From: Multifurca ochricompacta
Taxonomy: Eukaryota; Basidiomycota; Agaricomycetes; Russulales; Russulaceae
Direction: 5' to 3'
DNA length: 64,000 nucleotides
NCBI GenBank assembly: GCA_022496185.1
Contig: WTXG01000084.1
Coordinates: 62,001 to 126,000, forward strand
Part shown: piece by piece, positions 12,044 to 24,123 of the stretch
How the letters are laid out: each line of letters starts with the position of its first letter
Position numbering within the stretch: the stretch's first letter is position 1
The notes under the pieces: generated by a model
Told to the model about the DNA's origin: nothing
Database searches by the model: none
The model's input: only the letters and a program-made list of their open reading frames with translations
Program-made: the position numbers and the translations under genes

Positions 12044-12627
12044 TGTTACGTCCGGTGCGGGACGTTCCACACGACTTGTGTGACAGCGCGCTTGTGGATT
12101 CAGATAAGGGATCAATTGGATCCCTTGGAGTCAGGTGTGATGAGTCAAAGTCAAAGAGGCTGTACTCTAAGACGATGGTGAGCGGAAAGTGCCAGAAGCA
12201 CTGAGACTAGTAATCTTCAAGAGACAAAGGGGAGTCCAGAAGACAAGCACCGATGTATTCAATAAGTCGAGTCTGAGGTCTACAAGGTAGCTACAGTGGA
12301 CTTATATACGTAATCGAATGAGCGTCTAAAGATAAGATACGACGGAGTCATGTGGGCCCGAATATACGAAAGCGGAGGGCATAGAGCCGTGCTTCTGATA
12401 GGAATTAAGAAGTGTCTGGTCATAAAGATAAGGGATAAGAGATAAGCAATGGTGAGTCAAACACCTGTACAGTAACACAAACAAAGACAAAGATCATCAC
12501 GGGGAAGGGAGCAAGGCACGTGATGGATCCCATGATGGAGACGTGATCTGGTAGTGAAGAGTAGGCGGCAAGGAGGGGTCATCGTTGGGTAAGAAGAAAA
12601 AGACAGGAAGAGACGGGGTTCGTAACA
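12044..12627 (-). repeat. 5' LTR of gypsy I
   Basis: 584 bp, TGTTACG..CGTAACA. A minus-strand TATA box lies at 12302-12308 and the predicted RNA start near 12274. It differs from the 3' LTR by scattered transitions, several at CpG, and small indels. Confidence 0.95.
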
Positions 12628-13283
12628 CAAAGGGTGTATAGCCCTTCCTCTAATGCTGGTGGTGGAGTCCATGATTAAGCCCTAGATGATTGGGGCCATG
12701 ACTAAGTAGATGTCTAGTCTGTCTCTGGTAGGGCATGGTTACCCTACAAAGGCAACAGATACTTATGCCCAGAGATGAAGACTATATCTACTATGTATAG
12801 ACTATAGTAGTGCAGCCTACTTGTATTGAGCCCAAGTGTCATGGGAGTGACTACCCATGCCTTGTTCTAGACCCTAAACTCTACCAGCAGGTCACTAAAC
12901 CTGGCTTACGGATTGAGCCAAGCATTAACTGGACTTAAAGCCATAAGCTTCTGGCTATAGGCCTACTAAAGCTATCTATGGGATGAAGACCCAGCTACAA
13001 CTATGAAGGTTACTAATACCTAGTGCACACTCAAGGAGCTCAAGGTGTTTCACCCGCTTAGGGTCCCTCATCACCTTTGCAAGAACCCGAAGGGCTAGCC
13101 AAACAGTTCAGGATGAGCAGTAAACTGTGTCATCCTGTGGGGTGTTAAGGTGCACAGACAGTAAAATAAGAAGCTCACAGGAAGAAAGCAGTGGGAAAGA
13201 CTTTGAAGCTTTTTGCGAGCTTGGGTGTGCAAGAGCAAGTTGGGCTGTGATGAACAAAGGGAAAAACAGATCAGTATGAGCGG

Positions 13284-13297
13284 CAGGGCCCATAACC
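13284..13297 (-). other. Copia A primer-binding site (half-tRNA-iMet type)
   Basis: On the minus strand GGTTATGGGCCCTG directly follows the 5' LTR. It is complementary to the initiator-tRNA anticodon arm (..GGGCCCAUAACC), the primer mode known from copia and Ty5. The same block follows the 5' LTR in copia B (34317) and copia F (25037-25049). Confidence 0.8.
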
Positions 13298-13809
13298 TGT
13301 CAAACAATCATGCTGCTGGTTATACTGACTGTGGTTAGTAGCAGTGAGGCTAAAAGACAAGTAGTGCTTCAGAGGTTAGAAGAACTCTATACAACTATAC
13401 TACTGACCTAAAAGACAAGTAGTCTACAGAAGACGGTTAGTCAAAGGTAAAATGAAAGTATAGTAAAAGGAACTTATGCTTCAGAGGTTAGAAGAACTCT
13501 GAAGTGTAAGAGATGAAATAAACACCCTTATATACCCATGGGGGCCAGGGGAAATTGTCTGTGCACACTGGGAATAATTCCACAAGTGCTGGACAATAAA
13601 CAAAGAGGGATAAAGGCCATTGGCCAAAGAGATATCATGTGCTTACTGTGCATTACTAAGGACATCACTAATCAGCTGAGTAAGGAGAAAAAGAAGTGTA
13701 ATAAAGATATCATAAAAAGTCCGAAACTCCGGAACCTAATCTAATCTTATCTACAGCTAAAGCGATCCTTAGATGCCTGAAGCATCTCCAGACACGTCCT
13801 GTGTCAACA
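13298..13809 (-). repeat. 5' LTR of copia A
   Basis: 512 bp with minus-strand ends TGTTGACA..TGTTTGACA, matching the copia B LTRs (513/511 bp). It keeps the TATA box and the 5'-end hairpin described under copia B. Confidence 0.94.
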
Positions 13810-14143
13810 TACACTTCAGAGGTGAAGGAAACTCTGAAGTGTAAGAGACGAAACAGACACCCTTATATACTTCCAAGGGATGGTCTGTGCACACTGGGAA
13901 TAAGTCCACAAGTGCCAGACTAAGTCCAAACAGTAAACAGAGGGAATAAGGCCATTGGCCAGTAAGGAATCACATGCTTGTACATCATTACTAAGGTACA
14001 TCAGTCAGCTACTGTGGAATGTGAGAAAGAAAGTAATAATGATATGGTAAATAGTCTGAAACTCTGATATCTAATCTAGTCCACAAAGTAGCTAATCTAA
14101 TCTCCTGATGCCTGAAGCATCACCAAACATGTCCTGTGTTCAA
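13810..14143 (-). repeat. Part of a copia LTR of the copia F subfamily, host of copia A
   Basis: Matches the copia F LTR (18962-19466) from its TACACTTCAGAG block to its TTCAACA end. The remaining part must lie beyond the left edge, on the other side of copia A, whose TSD would be TACAC (13810-13814). It sits inside gypsy E pol, just after the conserved ASELAQKA segment. Confidence 0.85.
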
Positions 14144-14654
14144 CAGCCTTTTGAGCCAGTTCTGAGGCTTTGGTGGCATAGCAATGACCAGGATCCTTGT
14201 CACTTATGCTCATGGCCCTTATTACTGGATGTCTAGCTGCATAGTCATATCCGAGTGATGTGATTACAACTGGATAAAAATCCTTGTCCATGGTAGTGTC
14301 AGTCCAATTGACCTTTGGCTCAAACATGGTGACAAGAAAGTGAATAGCTTTTGTTACTTCTCCAACTTGGACATTGAGGTCAGTGTAATGTGTGATTTTT
14401 TCCAGTGCAGTTGGCTGTTCCATCAATATTCCAGATATTCTTTTCTTGGGGAAGTGCCAGCATTCCCAAGCCCATGGGTTTTGCCAGTTGTGGGCTAATA
14501 AAGTTATCAGTGGCTCCTGAGTCCACCAATATGTCACAGTTGGCCATTTTGTGTGTAGTTTCAAAATGTACTGGTATTTTCAACAACTTGAATCAACTAG
14601 TATATACAGAAGTCACATGTAATGCTTGCACCCAGGCCAATGGGGTAGAGCCAA
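14144..14654 (-). pseudogene. Gypsy E pol fragment: protease
   Basis: Contains the aspartic protease block DILVDSGATDNFISPQLAKPMGLG (14545-14470) and the segment leading to ASELAQKA at 14144-14165. Compared with gypsy C the piece between FLVT and FEPKVNW is missing about 17 residues. There is a frame change near 14400. The pol is cut by the copia LTR at 14143. Confidence 0.88.
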
Positions 14655-17606
14655 TCAAAAATCCTTCTTTGCAAACACCTTTTCAACCAAGATGGTGTGC
14701 ACTTCTTCACTCTCTTTCAGCATATTTGCCCAGATTTCCTGGGCCTTTTCCTCTTTAGTGGGTGTTTTCTTCTTGACAGTGGGCAGGTTGTTGTGAACTG
14801 GTGTGACCATGGCTTCTGCCACCCATGCCCCTTTCTTTGGGCAGTCTTGCAACATATGCCCCTGTGCTTTGCAATGAAAGCACCTTCCTTCTTTCATCAG
14901 TGTCTGCTGCTCATCTTTGGTCAGTGTGGCTCTAGCTTGGGTCCTATCTGCAGAGGTGTCCAATGCATTTGGGTCCCTTTGGGTAGTGTGTGCTGGTTTA
15001 ACTCCAAATGCTGCCTTCCACTGGTCCCTTGTTTTTCCCTTTTGGTGTTGACACCAAAACATGTCTGGAAGTTGAGGTAATCCTGCTGTTGCCTCCACAC
15101 AGCATTGACCCATCCATCCCAATCTTGTGGGTGATGAAACCAAATGATATTTTTGACTAGTGGGTAGTGAATAGCAGGGGTAACCCCCAGGTATCTTCAT
15201 TGGTACCTGTACCTGTACCCATACCCATTGCTATGGGTATGGGTAACCTGTGGGTCACCTGTGGGTTACCTGTGTAAATGCATGCAAGTTTTTTTCTTGC
15301 ATTGTGCATTTTGGATAACTGGCCCGGGCCATCCTGGTCAAGGAGATACACAACGCATTCATTTGTGGCTACTCAGGATCCTTCAAAGATTCCTGTTTTA
15401 TATTCATAAGATTAAGATAATTCATTATTCTATTGTTGTTTTATTATTCTGGTTTCAATTTTATACAAGTGCAACTAAAATCCACCCCAATATACAAAGA
15501 TCATTAGATAGATGTTATAGAACATTGATGAAAAGCCTGTCAGATAACTGCATAGAATGCAAAAATAATTGACAAATGCATAGTGATTGGCAGGGGTAAC
15601 CCCTGGATATTTGTTTTGATACCCAGGTTACCCATAAAATGAAACACATGCAAGTTCTTTACTTGCATTATGCATTTTGGACACTTGGCCCAGTCCATCC
15701 CAGTCAAGGAGATACACACTTGGATACAATGCATTCATTTGTGGCTACTCAGGATCCCTCAATAATTGCTGATTTATGTTCAGAAGATTAAGTTTATTCT
15801 TTATTTACATTATTATTTTATTTCATTTTGTGGAACAGGCATGGTGCAGGCTTGTACTTTAGATGTACTATATCAGCTACTAGATTAAATGAACATGTTA
15901 TCTTGTTATCTTGTTTAATGATGTAATTTGATCATATGTCAGATCTTAGATGTATATTCTATGTATCTAATTAATTTGTGAACATGTTTCTGTTGTATTA
16001 TCTATGTGTGATCACAATCTTGTCGGACCAATGGAAAATCAAAGCCGTGATTGTTAAGTCAACCTTCCTTAATAGGAAGGAGATCAGACCAATATGCTGG
16101 TCCATGCAATGCAATGTAGTCACTGCTCTATGCAGCCTGTAGATACACACAGGCCTTGTTTCAGTAAAATAAATTGATAATTAGATTATAGAATAGTCTA
16201 AAGTAGTCTAGAGTGTATTTTAGATAGTGCCAGACCAGCAGAATTGATCATGCATTAATAAAACAGTTGCATCATGATTTCAAGAGAGTGGATCACTGAT
16301 AACACTTTTATTTTACATCGCACTGTTGATCTGCTTTGATATTTCATAGGATAACACTAGAATATATTTACAGAAACCCTGTAGCATACATCAAATTTAA
16401 TCTTGTCATTTGTTTGCTACAGATGTATTTTATCATTACATTTCTGCTGATCTTGTCAATGACCAATGACCACTTATACCCACCAAACCTGCTGTGCAGG
16501 TATGGGTTTCTGGCAGGTTGGGAGTTGTATACCCATACCTGTACCCATCAAAACCCATGGCACTTACCCACATGGGTATGAAAACCCTTGCTGATCCCTA
16601 CTAGTGGGTTGGGCAAACCCTGAGAGAAGAGTTCCAGGGTTGCCTCTTCATCTGTGTCATACCCCACTCTGTTTGCCAGACTCCTAAATTTTGCCACATA
16701 GGCATCCAAGTCTCCTTTATCCATCTTTAGGGACTTTAGTTCCCAGGCAGCTTTCTGTTTTGCCTGCCCATCCATGAATGCATCTTTGAACCTCTGGGCA
16801 ATGGTCTCCTACAGGCCTTCACTGGTGGTATGGCATCCACTCTTTACTTGTTCATTCAGCCATTCAAGCTGCTCCATGGTCCAGTCATCCACAGCATCTC
16901 CCCTTATGAGGGAAAGGAAGAGGTTGGCATGTTGGAAAGGGTTGATGATCTGGGGAACATCATGATTGAAATTCTTGAATGTTGTGAACTTGAGCATGAA
17001 TTTCTTGCTCTGTGAGTGATCTCCAGTGAAGGTCTGGGGTAACACTCCAGAGAGGCATCCAGATGGTGGGGGAATGTTTGGAGCTGCAGTAGCAGGAGGT
17101 GGGGGAACAGGGTCAGGGAGTTGGGCAGCAATTGTTGACATGTTTTGGTAAAATGGGGTGATGGTGTTGGCAGACTGTACTGATATCTGGGGAGTTGTTA
17201 AAGCAGGGGCTCTGGTCATAACAACTGCAGGTGCAACTGGGGGCATAGTCAATGCTAATGCCAGTGTGTCTTCACTGTGTTCTTTAATATACTCTTCTGG
17301 TTCAGAGTCTGTGATTATCACAGGAGGGTTTTCTCTCCACAGTCCAAGGCCAAAATCAAGTGGGGCAGGACTGGTGGTGACCCAAGAGTGTTGGCTCTCT
17401 GAGTATTGGATATGATACCAAACTCTCTTTTTGTCATCATACTCTACCAGTTGGTATCTTCTGTCATGATAGACATAGTATCCAAACTTGGTTTCAAAAT
17501 ATTTCCAGATGGCAGAGCCAAGTGTCTGTTGTGAAAGATTATCTTCTTCTCTGCAGTCAATGAGCTCTTCTGTGAACAGGGTCTGACTGCAGCTGGTAGG
17601 AGCCAT
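14655..17606 (-). pseudogene. Gypsy E gag, split by a hAT-type insertion
   Basis: ATG at 17606 (MAPTSCSQTLF) opens the longest uninterrupted gag N-terminus of the family in the window (17606-16809), with FGYYVYHDRRYQ and the gag core HANLFLSLIRGDAVDDWTMEQLEWL. After 16608 it is interrupted by 15165-16600 and resumes at 15164. The knuckle CFHCKAQGHMLQDC lies near 14890-14850. Its stop TGA at 14655-14657 falls in the same T-run as in gypsy I and C. The ATG may be secondary: gypsy I has CGTGGC where gypsy E has CATGGC. Confidence 0.9.
15165..16600. mobile_element. hAT-type non-autonomous element, copy 1, with duplicated left end
   Basis: 1436 bp flanked by a perfect 8-bp TSD CTAGTGGG (15157-15164 and 16601-16608). 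Removing it restores the gypsy gag frame. Terminal inverted repeats are TAGTGAATAGCAGGGGT and TAGGGATCAGCAAGGGT (13 of 17 match). There is no transposase. Subterminal GGGTA/TACCC clusters occur at both ends. A second left terminus starts at 15581 (TAGTGATTGGCAGGGGT), so 15165-15580 is an extra, partly diverged left end. The interior (15832-15950) resembles MULE terminal-repeat sequence. Inverted relative to copy 2 at 52909-53958. Confidence 0.93.
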
Positions 17607-17698
17607 GATGGGAGGAGACCTGACTTAATGTTACATCCAGTGTGAGACATTCCACATGACTTGTGTGACAGCTTCATTCAAGGGTTTCAGATAAGAAG

Positions 17699-18211
17699 TG
17701 TTGACACAGGACGTGTCTGGAGATGCTTCAGGCATCTAAGGTTCGCTTCAGCTGTAGATTAGATTAGATTAGATTTCGGAGTATCGGACTTTTTATGTTA
17801 TCTTTATTACATTTCTTTCTCACCTTACTCAGCTGATTAGTGATGGACTTAGTAATGCGCAGTAAGCATGTGATATCTCTTTGGCCAATGGCCTTTATCC
17901 CTCTCTGTTTATTGTCCGGCACTTGTGGACTTATTCCCAGTGCGCACAGACCATTTCCCCTGGCCCCTATGGGTATATAAGGGTGTCTGTTTCGTCTCTT
18001 TCACTTCAGAGTTCTTCTAACCTCTGAAGTGTAAGTTTCCTTTACTCTACTCTCTCACTACCTATAGACTAACCTATTATATTAGACTTGTCTTTCTTTA
18101 GGTGTGTAGATAGTAATACAGAGTTCTTCTAACCTCTGAAGTACTTGTCTTTCTTTAGCCTAACCCGCTACTAACCACAGTCAGTATAACCAGCAGCATG
18201 ATTGTTTGACA
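17699..18211 (+). repeat. Solo copia LTR (A/B subfamily)
   Basis: 513 bp, TGTTGACA..TTTGACA, with perfect 5-bp TSD AGAAG at 17694-17698 and 18212-18216. Nearly identical to both copia B LTRs and keeps CpGs that those have lost (for example ATGCGCAG versus ATGCACAG). It results from LTR-LTR recombination of a recent insertion. Confidence 0.96.
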
Positions 18212-18961
18212 AGAAGTCAATATGACTCCTTGGAGTTTAGACAGGATGAGTCAAAGTCAAAGGGGCTGCTCCCTAGGACAATGTTAAGTGGAAAGTGCCA
18301 AAAGCACTGAGACAACTAAGTTGAGGTTCAAAGGGGACTGTCCAGAAGACAAACACCAATGTATTCAATAAGTCAAGTCTAAGGTCTACAAGGTGAATAC
18401 AATGGACTTATATACATAAGAGAGGGTGATTATCTAAGTTGTTATCTTGGAGGAAAGTGGGGCCCAAAGATCCAGAAGCAGAGTGTTACAACCTTTGCAT
18501 CTGCCCAGCCACCCTATTTTCTTTGATTTACATGATGTGGATCCTGCTGTTCCATCTTCTCTATCCTTTTTGATTATGTCTCCATGCTACATTCCCCCAC
18601 ATGACTCATCCCTGTGACTGACTTTGTGATGGTGTACCATTGTTTACTTATGATGACCCCTTATCTTCTTATCTCTTTATCTTACATACCAGACACTTGC
18701 TTAGTTCCCTATCAGAAGCCAAGCATTATGCCCTCCACTTCTGGATATTTTGGCCCCACTCTTCTCCACAATAGCAGCTTAGATAATCCCTTTGTTTACA
18801 TATATAAGTCCACAGTATCTACTTTGTAGACTCCAGACTCAACTTATTGAATACATCAGTGTTTGTCTTTTGGACAAGTCCCTTGAACTTCAGAACTAGT
18901 CATCTCAGTGCTTCTGGCACTCTTCCACTCAACATTGTCTTAGGGTTCAGCCCCTGTGACT

Positions 18962-19466
18962 TGTTGAACAGGCATGAGGTGCAGCATACTGACTGTAAGT
19001 GTTAGCGGTTTAGGCTAGAAAGACAAGTTATACTTCAGAGGTGAAGAAAACTCTATTATACTATACTACACACCTAGAAAGACAAGTTATCTACATGAGA
19101 TGGTTAGTCAAAGGTAAGGTAGCAAGTAAGAGACTGGGACTTACACTTCAGAGGTGAAGAAAACTCTGAAGTGTAGAGGACGAAACAGACACCCTTATAT
19201 ACCCCAAGGGATGGTCTGTGCACACTGGGAATAAGTCCACAGGTGCCGGACAAAGTCCAAACAATAAACATGAGGGAGAAAAGCTATTGGCTATTACAGA
19301 AATCACATGTTACATCGTGTATCAGACAGCTACTGTGGAGTGTGAGAAAGAAGGTAATAATGATAATGTAAAAAGTCTGAAACTCCGGTATCTAATCTAA
19401 TCTACAAAGTAGCTAATCTAATCACCTGATGCCTGAAGCATCACCAAACATCTTCTGTGTTCAACA
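18962..19466 (-). repeat. 3' LTR of copia F
   Basis: 505 bp. It contains the 11-bp stem ACACTTCAGAG/CTCTGAAGTGT (plus-strand near 19141-19172) shared in position with the other copia LTRs, and a TATA box near 19194-19200 on the minus strand. Confidence 0.95.
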
Positions 19467-19763
19467 TCCCTCCATGCTGAAGGCATCTGGTCATGGATGG
19501 GAAATGAATTGGATGAGCACACTGCCATCACAATTGAATGAGCATATCGCCAGCCAGAGATCCAACTTCTCTAACTCTCAAGTGTGGGTTGTGAGCTTTG
19601 CGTATGAGTTGTAGATTCGCTTATGCAAGCTGAACGCTTGACATATTTGAATATCTACTTCCTGCATACACACCACTTGCATCACTCTCGAGGTTGAGAA
19701 TATACTCATATGGCATGGTGGGAAAGTGAAACTGGTATACAAAGTTTCCAGATTCCAGCTCTT

Positions 19764-22700
19764 TCATTCCAGCATAAGCCCAAGTCCATTGACCATGGTT
19801 TCAAACGATGCTCTTGGTAGAGACTTAGTGAAGCCATCTGCCAGCATCTCACCTGTGGGGGTACACACTAACTCAATTATGTGTGATTCAATGTACCCCC
19901 TAATGGCATGGTACTTTATGGGTATATGCTTTGACCGCCTTCCTGTGACTGGGTTTAATGCCAGATCTACAGCACCCTTATTGTCACAATGGAGTAGTAT
20001 AGGGGAGGATACCTCATACCCTAACTCTTCCATAAAAGTCCTATACCATGCTGCCTGATTGGAAGCCTCAGAGAGGCTCATATACTCAGCTTCAGTGGTG
20101 GACTGTGCTACTGTTTTCTGCTTTCTGGAACACCATGATATGGCACCATTTGCTAAGAAAAACATGTAGCCAGAGGTTGAGTGGCAGTCCTCTTGATCTC
20201 CCCATGAGGAATCTGCAAAGCCATGAAGGCCACTCTCCCCATTCCCTCCAGAATATCGCAATTTGCAGTCCTTTGTACTATTAAGATACTTTAGGACATA
20301 CTTTGCAAGTCACATATGATCCTGTGAGGGGTTGGAAGCATATTGGCTAAGGCATGCTACAGCAAAACTAATGTCAGGTCTGCTTCCGATCTGCACCCAT
20401 AGCAGAGACCCCATCAACTGTTGATACTTCTTTATTTCAGAAGTAGATGCCTGGCCATCAAACTTGACCAGATGTACATCAGCACCAGAGGGAAGAGGAG
20501 TATATACTCAGTTGGAATCCCTCATCCCAAACTTCTCAATAATAGATAAAACGTAGGCTGCTTGGTCAATCTCCAGTGTCTTGTTAGGACAATCCCTGGT
20601 GATGTTAACTCCAAGGTATGACTGGATTTCTCCCAAGTCAGTCATCTCATATCGATTAGATAGAGAGGACTTTAGCCACGTTTCTTATCATTGGAAGATC
20701 CAAGTATAGTGATGTCATCTACATAAAGAATGACATAAAGTGAATCATCCCCCTCCTTTTGATGAAACACATATACTCCTGCATCAGAGTATGTCCGAGT
20801 GAAGCCCAGTTCATTAAGAACTGCATGGAATTGAAGATTCCATGCTTGGGAGGCTTGTTTGAGGCCATATAATGCTTTTTGTAGCCTACAAACTTTGGAC
20901 TCTTGACCAGCAATGATGAAACCAACCGGTTGCTCCATATATATTTCCTCATCCAGATTGCCATGTAGGAATGCCAATTTGACATCCATTTGGTGGATTT
21001 CCCAATCCTCTAGTGTAGCTAGCGCTAGTAATAATCTAAGAGATTCATATCTGGCAACTGGGGAAAATGTTTCATCAAAGTCCACCCCTTCTATTTGGGT
21101 GAAACCTTTTGCCACAAGCCTAGCACAAAACCGTCCATCTGGTTTCAGCTTAAAAACCCATTTTGACTTGACTGCCTTTCTTCCTTTTGGAAGATCTTCA
21201 AGGTGCCACACATTAAGTTTATCTAAGGCACCAATTTCATATTTACATGCCTCAAGCCATTCATTGGCATTGTCAGACTGCATTGCCTCCTGAAAAGTCA
21301 GGGGATCTCTGTAAGAGACTCCTGTGGCATTTAGCAACTCCATATGCCCAAGTCTGGACAAACCCTGCATGAACTCAGCATTATCCTCATTATAGATTCA
21401 AGGATTCAGGCATCGTGAATGTTTGGGACAGGCAGTATCAAGATCTATATCTTCCTGCACAGCCCTGTCACGTTGCTGAGAGCATGGACTTTCCCTAGTA
21501 AAAACTGGTTGGGGAAGTCTGCCAACATTCTTTTTAGACTGTCTTTTGGCACAGATTCTCTGGGGGAGTTCAGATGGTTCCATTATTTGACATGGAGGTG
21601 TCTGATAGATAGTTTGATCGTGTGTGTCAAGCTCATTTTCAGGTGTGGTAGGCTCAGGATTTACTTGAGGAGGTTCCACTACCTCCTGTTCCTCAACCTT
21701 GGCTTCCTTATCTTCAGGAACCTGAGGAACTGTGGCTATTGCTGGTTGAGGCTGGACAGACCTCTCAACTTCTAAGACAAAAGGTGTAACTTTTTCCTTT
21801 TGCTTTCCCTTGCTGTCCTTAGCAAGGTTGGATGGGAAGGACCCTTCATCAAATGTCACATCTCTTGACAATACAAAGGATCGAGTATGCATATCCCAAA
21901 GAAGGTATCCTTTTGAGTGGGGTGCATACCCAACAAAGACTGTTTCCCTGGCTTTGTGATCCAGTTTATGTCTTTTGTCCTCTGGGACAGTATAATAGGC
22001 TAAGCAGCCAAATATTTTAAAGTACAAGACATCTGGAATGTCCCCATCCAGAAGCTCAAGCGGTGTCCTCCACTTATTAGAGCAGATAGGCGTTCTGTTG
22101 TATATGTGACAGGCTGTTCGCACTGCACATTCCCAGAAACCAAGGGAAAGACCAGCATGATGCAACATACTGGTAGCCTTTTCCATAATGGTTCTGTTGA
22201 ACCTTTCAGCCCTTCCATTCTGTTGTGGGGAATATGGCATTGTCAATTTATGCTCTATGCCAGCCTTCTCAAGTATTGACTTCAGCTCCCTATTGACAAA
22301 TTTGCCACCTTGGTCTGTATGTAAGGTCTTTATTTTCCTGTCTGTTTTATTTTCCAGGAATGCCTTAATATTACAAAAGACCGATGTAAATTCATTTTTA
22401 GCTTTCATAGCAACAACCAGAGCAGTTCTGCTAAAGTTGTCTATGAAAGTGGCAAAGTATAGGTCCCTTGAATTGAAGTACATTGCAAAGGACCAACTAG
22501 GTCACTATGAATGACTTCCAAGGGTGCTGAAGCTCTCTTTTGAGAGGGAGGGAATGGAAGATGGTGTGATTTTCCCATTTCACAGCCATAACACGGCTTG
22601 TCTTCCACTTGGCTATTATCTATACTAAGGCCTTTTACAGCCTTAGGAGCATGTCTTTTGAGGGCCTCTTTTGACATATGACCCATGCGCAAATGCCAGG

Positions 22701-24123
22701 TATCAAGGCTACTTGATGCAGATTTGTGGGAAGCAGTATTTAGATTCTGCATAGTTTTCCCAAAGACCCAATAGAGTCCCATAGCCTTGACACCTTCCAC
22801 TATAATTGTATTATTGTACTTTATTTTGACCTCAGATGGAGAAAATTCCACTGAGCTGCCCTTGTCTGTGATGCAGCTAGTCAACAGTATTCTTTCACTG
22901 CCAGGCATGTAAAAGACATTATTTAACTCTAACTCATAATTGTTTCGAGTTTTGAGTATGACTTTGCCTGTTCCTTCGACTTGGACTATGGATCCATCAC
23001 CAATTGTCACCTGATGTCCCTAATGTGGGAAATACTCAGAGAAATCTTCTAAGTATGGTGTAAAGTGAGTGGTGGCTCTGCTGTCCATCATCCAAGGATT
23101 GCTGCCATCATTGACTTCTTGCGTATGCTCGGTCATCATATAAAGTGAAATACGAGGTGTCTCATGCACCTCCTGTATTCTGCCACTACCATTAACTATG
23201 GTAGCTACTTGTGTGGAGTTTGTTTGTACACTGGGGCCTTGCCCCTTCCTCTTGTTGCCCTTTTTGCCTGCATCAGCATTGGCTCTGTCCTGTTTCCTTT
23301 GCCGACATTCATTAGCCTTATGGCCCAGCTTCTGGCAATAGAAGCAGGTGACATCATTGGACAATGATGCACCTGCAGGTTGTGGCATGAAAGTTACTTG
23401 TTTTTTGTTTTTATTTTTGTTGACATGGGCTGCCTTGTTAAGGGCAGCCCCAACACCACTTCCTGTGGGGCCAGCTAGTTGGCTTTCCTCATTTAGGAAC
23501 CTTTGTACAAGGTCCTGAGGGGAAAGGCGGTCAGGAGGACCTGACACCAGGATAGAGCCAGCAATGGTGGAGTAGGATGGAGGCAGGGATTGGAGCAAAA
23601 TAAAGCTCATCTGGAGATCAGAGATCTCCATCCCATTCTCTTTGAGAGTGCTCCTCACATCCAACACACGCTGCAACTGGGGTCTGAATTGCTTGCCCTC
23701 CTCCAAGCAGAAGGAGGACACAGAACACCACAAGTTGTAGGTGGCCATGCTACCTACTGAGCCATAGAGCAATTCCAAACACTCATACTTGGCATTGACA
23801 GAAGGGTAAGTTCTGTCAGAGGCAATCTGGGAGTATGTCTCCAGTGATGCGACCATCACCAGAACTCCCATGAGCACTTCCTCTACTCTATTCCACTCCA
23901 CATACATGGGCTCCGACCAAAGTGCGAAGCGCTTGGCATATTCGTCATCCTTTTCTCCATCCTCTGGCTTGGGAGTATTAAGGAATTCAGGGGCATCATG
24001 CGTGATGTGCCTCTTCATCCCATTAATCCTCAACAGGGCAGTGAAAGACACTGACCACTGCTGCCAGTTGGAGCCATCAAGTTTATCGAACTTGAAAGTG
24101 GGGGGGAAGACAATAGAAGACAT
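19764..24123 (-). pseudogene. Copia F gag-pol polyprotein, lightly broken
   Basis: Start at 24123 (MSSIVFPP), equivalent to the copia A/B start. Domains: UBN2-type gag (24123-23480), knuckle CFYCQKLGHKANEC (23350-23310), protease DSRATTHF where DSGATAHF is expected (about 23080, Gly changed to Arg), GAG-pre-integrase and knuckled integrase N-terminus (22720-22560), integrase core ending with QQNGRAERFNRT (22480-22170), reverse transcriptase with YVDD (21320-20700), RNase H ADSSWGDQED..TEAEYM (20260-19800). Defects are a TAG near 23017-23019, a frameshift near 22460, a TGA near 21395 at a position that is Arg in copia A, and a frameshift near 20680. It is the least damaged copia polyprotein after copia B. 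The protease change would probably impair activity (inference). Confidence 0.94.

Larger units (their letters stand above)
5200..12627 (-). mobile_element. Ty3/gypsy chromovirus 'gypsy I', full length, with LTRs and TSD
   Basis: Two LTRs (5200-5780 and 12044-12627) share ends TGTTACG..CGTAACA and differ at a few percent of positions. The 5-bp TSD CAAAG is at 5195-5199 and 12628-12632, and joining the flanks restores the copia leader seen in copia B and F. Internal order on the minus strand: self-primer site, gag, pol (protease, RT, RNase H, integrase, chromodomain), ORF3, purine-rich tract (complement of 5781-5794). It is the most CpG-rich copy and the innermost insertion of its branch, hence relatively young, but every gene carries frameshifts and the RT active site reads YMDN. 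Confidence 0.96.
385..13809 (-). mobile_element. Ty1/copia retrotransposon 'copia A', interrupted and truncated at its 3' end
   Basis: Reading on the minus strand: 5' LTR 13298-13809, half-tRNA primer site 13284-13297, a leader of about 0.94 kb (13283-12628 and 5199-4927), then gag-pol 4926-385. Gypsy I (5200-12627) sits in the leader and a solo LTR (2126-2696) sits in pol between the integrase and reverse transcriptase domains. The RNase H C-terminus and 3' LTR lie beyond the left edge, behind the LTR at 1-384. The sequence is very close to copia B (33804-40339), so the two are one subfamily. The element inserted into another copia LTR (13810-14143) at TACAC. Confidence 0.93.

Noticed and set aside
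15180..15260. GGGTAC/GGGTAT clusters as interstitial telomere repeats
   Set aside because: The clusters are subterminal motifs of the hAT-type element, present at both ends of both copies and without a regular telomeric unit.
17757..17776. GATTAGATTAGATT run as a microsatellite
   Set aside because: Only three to four units, part of the copia LTR and shared by all A/B-type copies.
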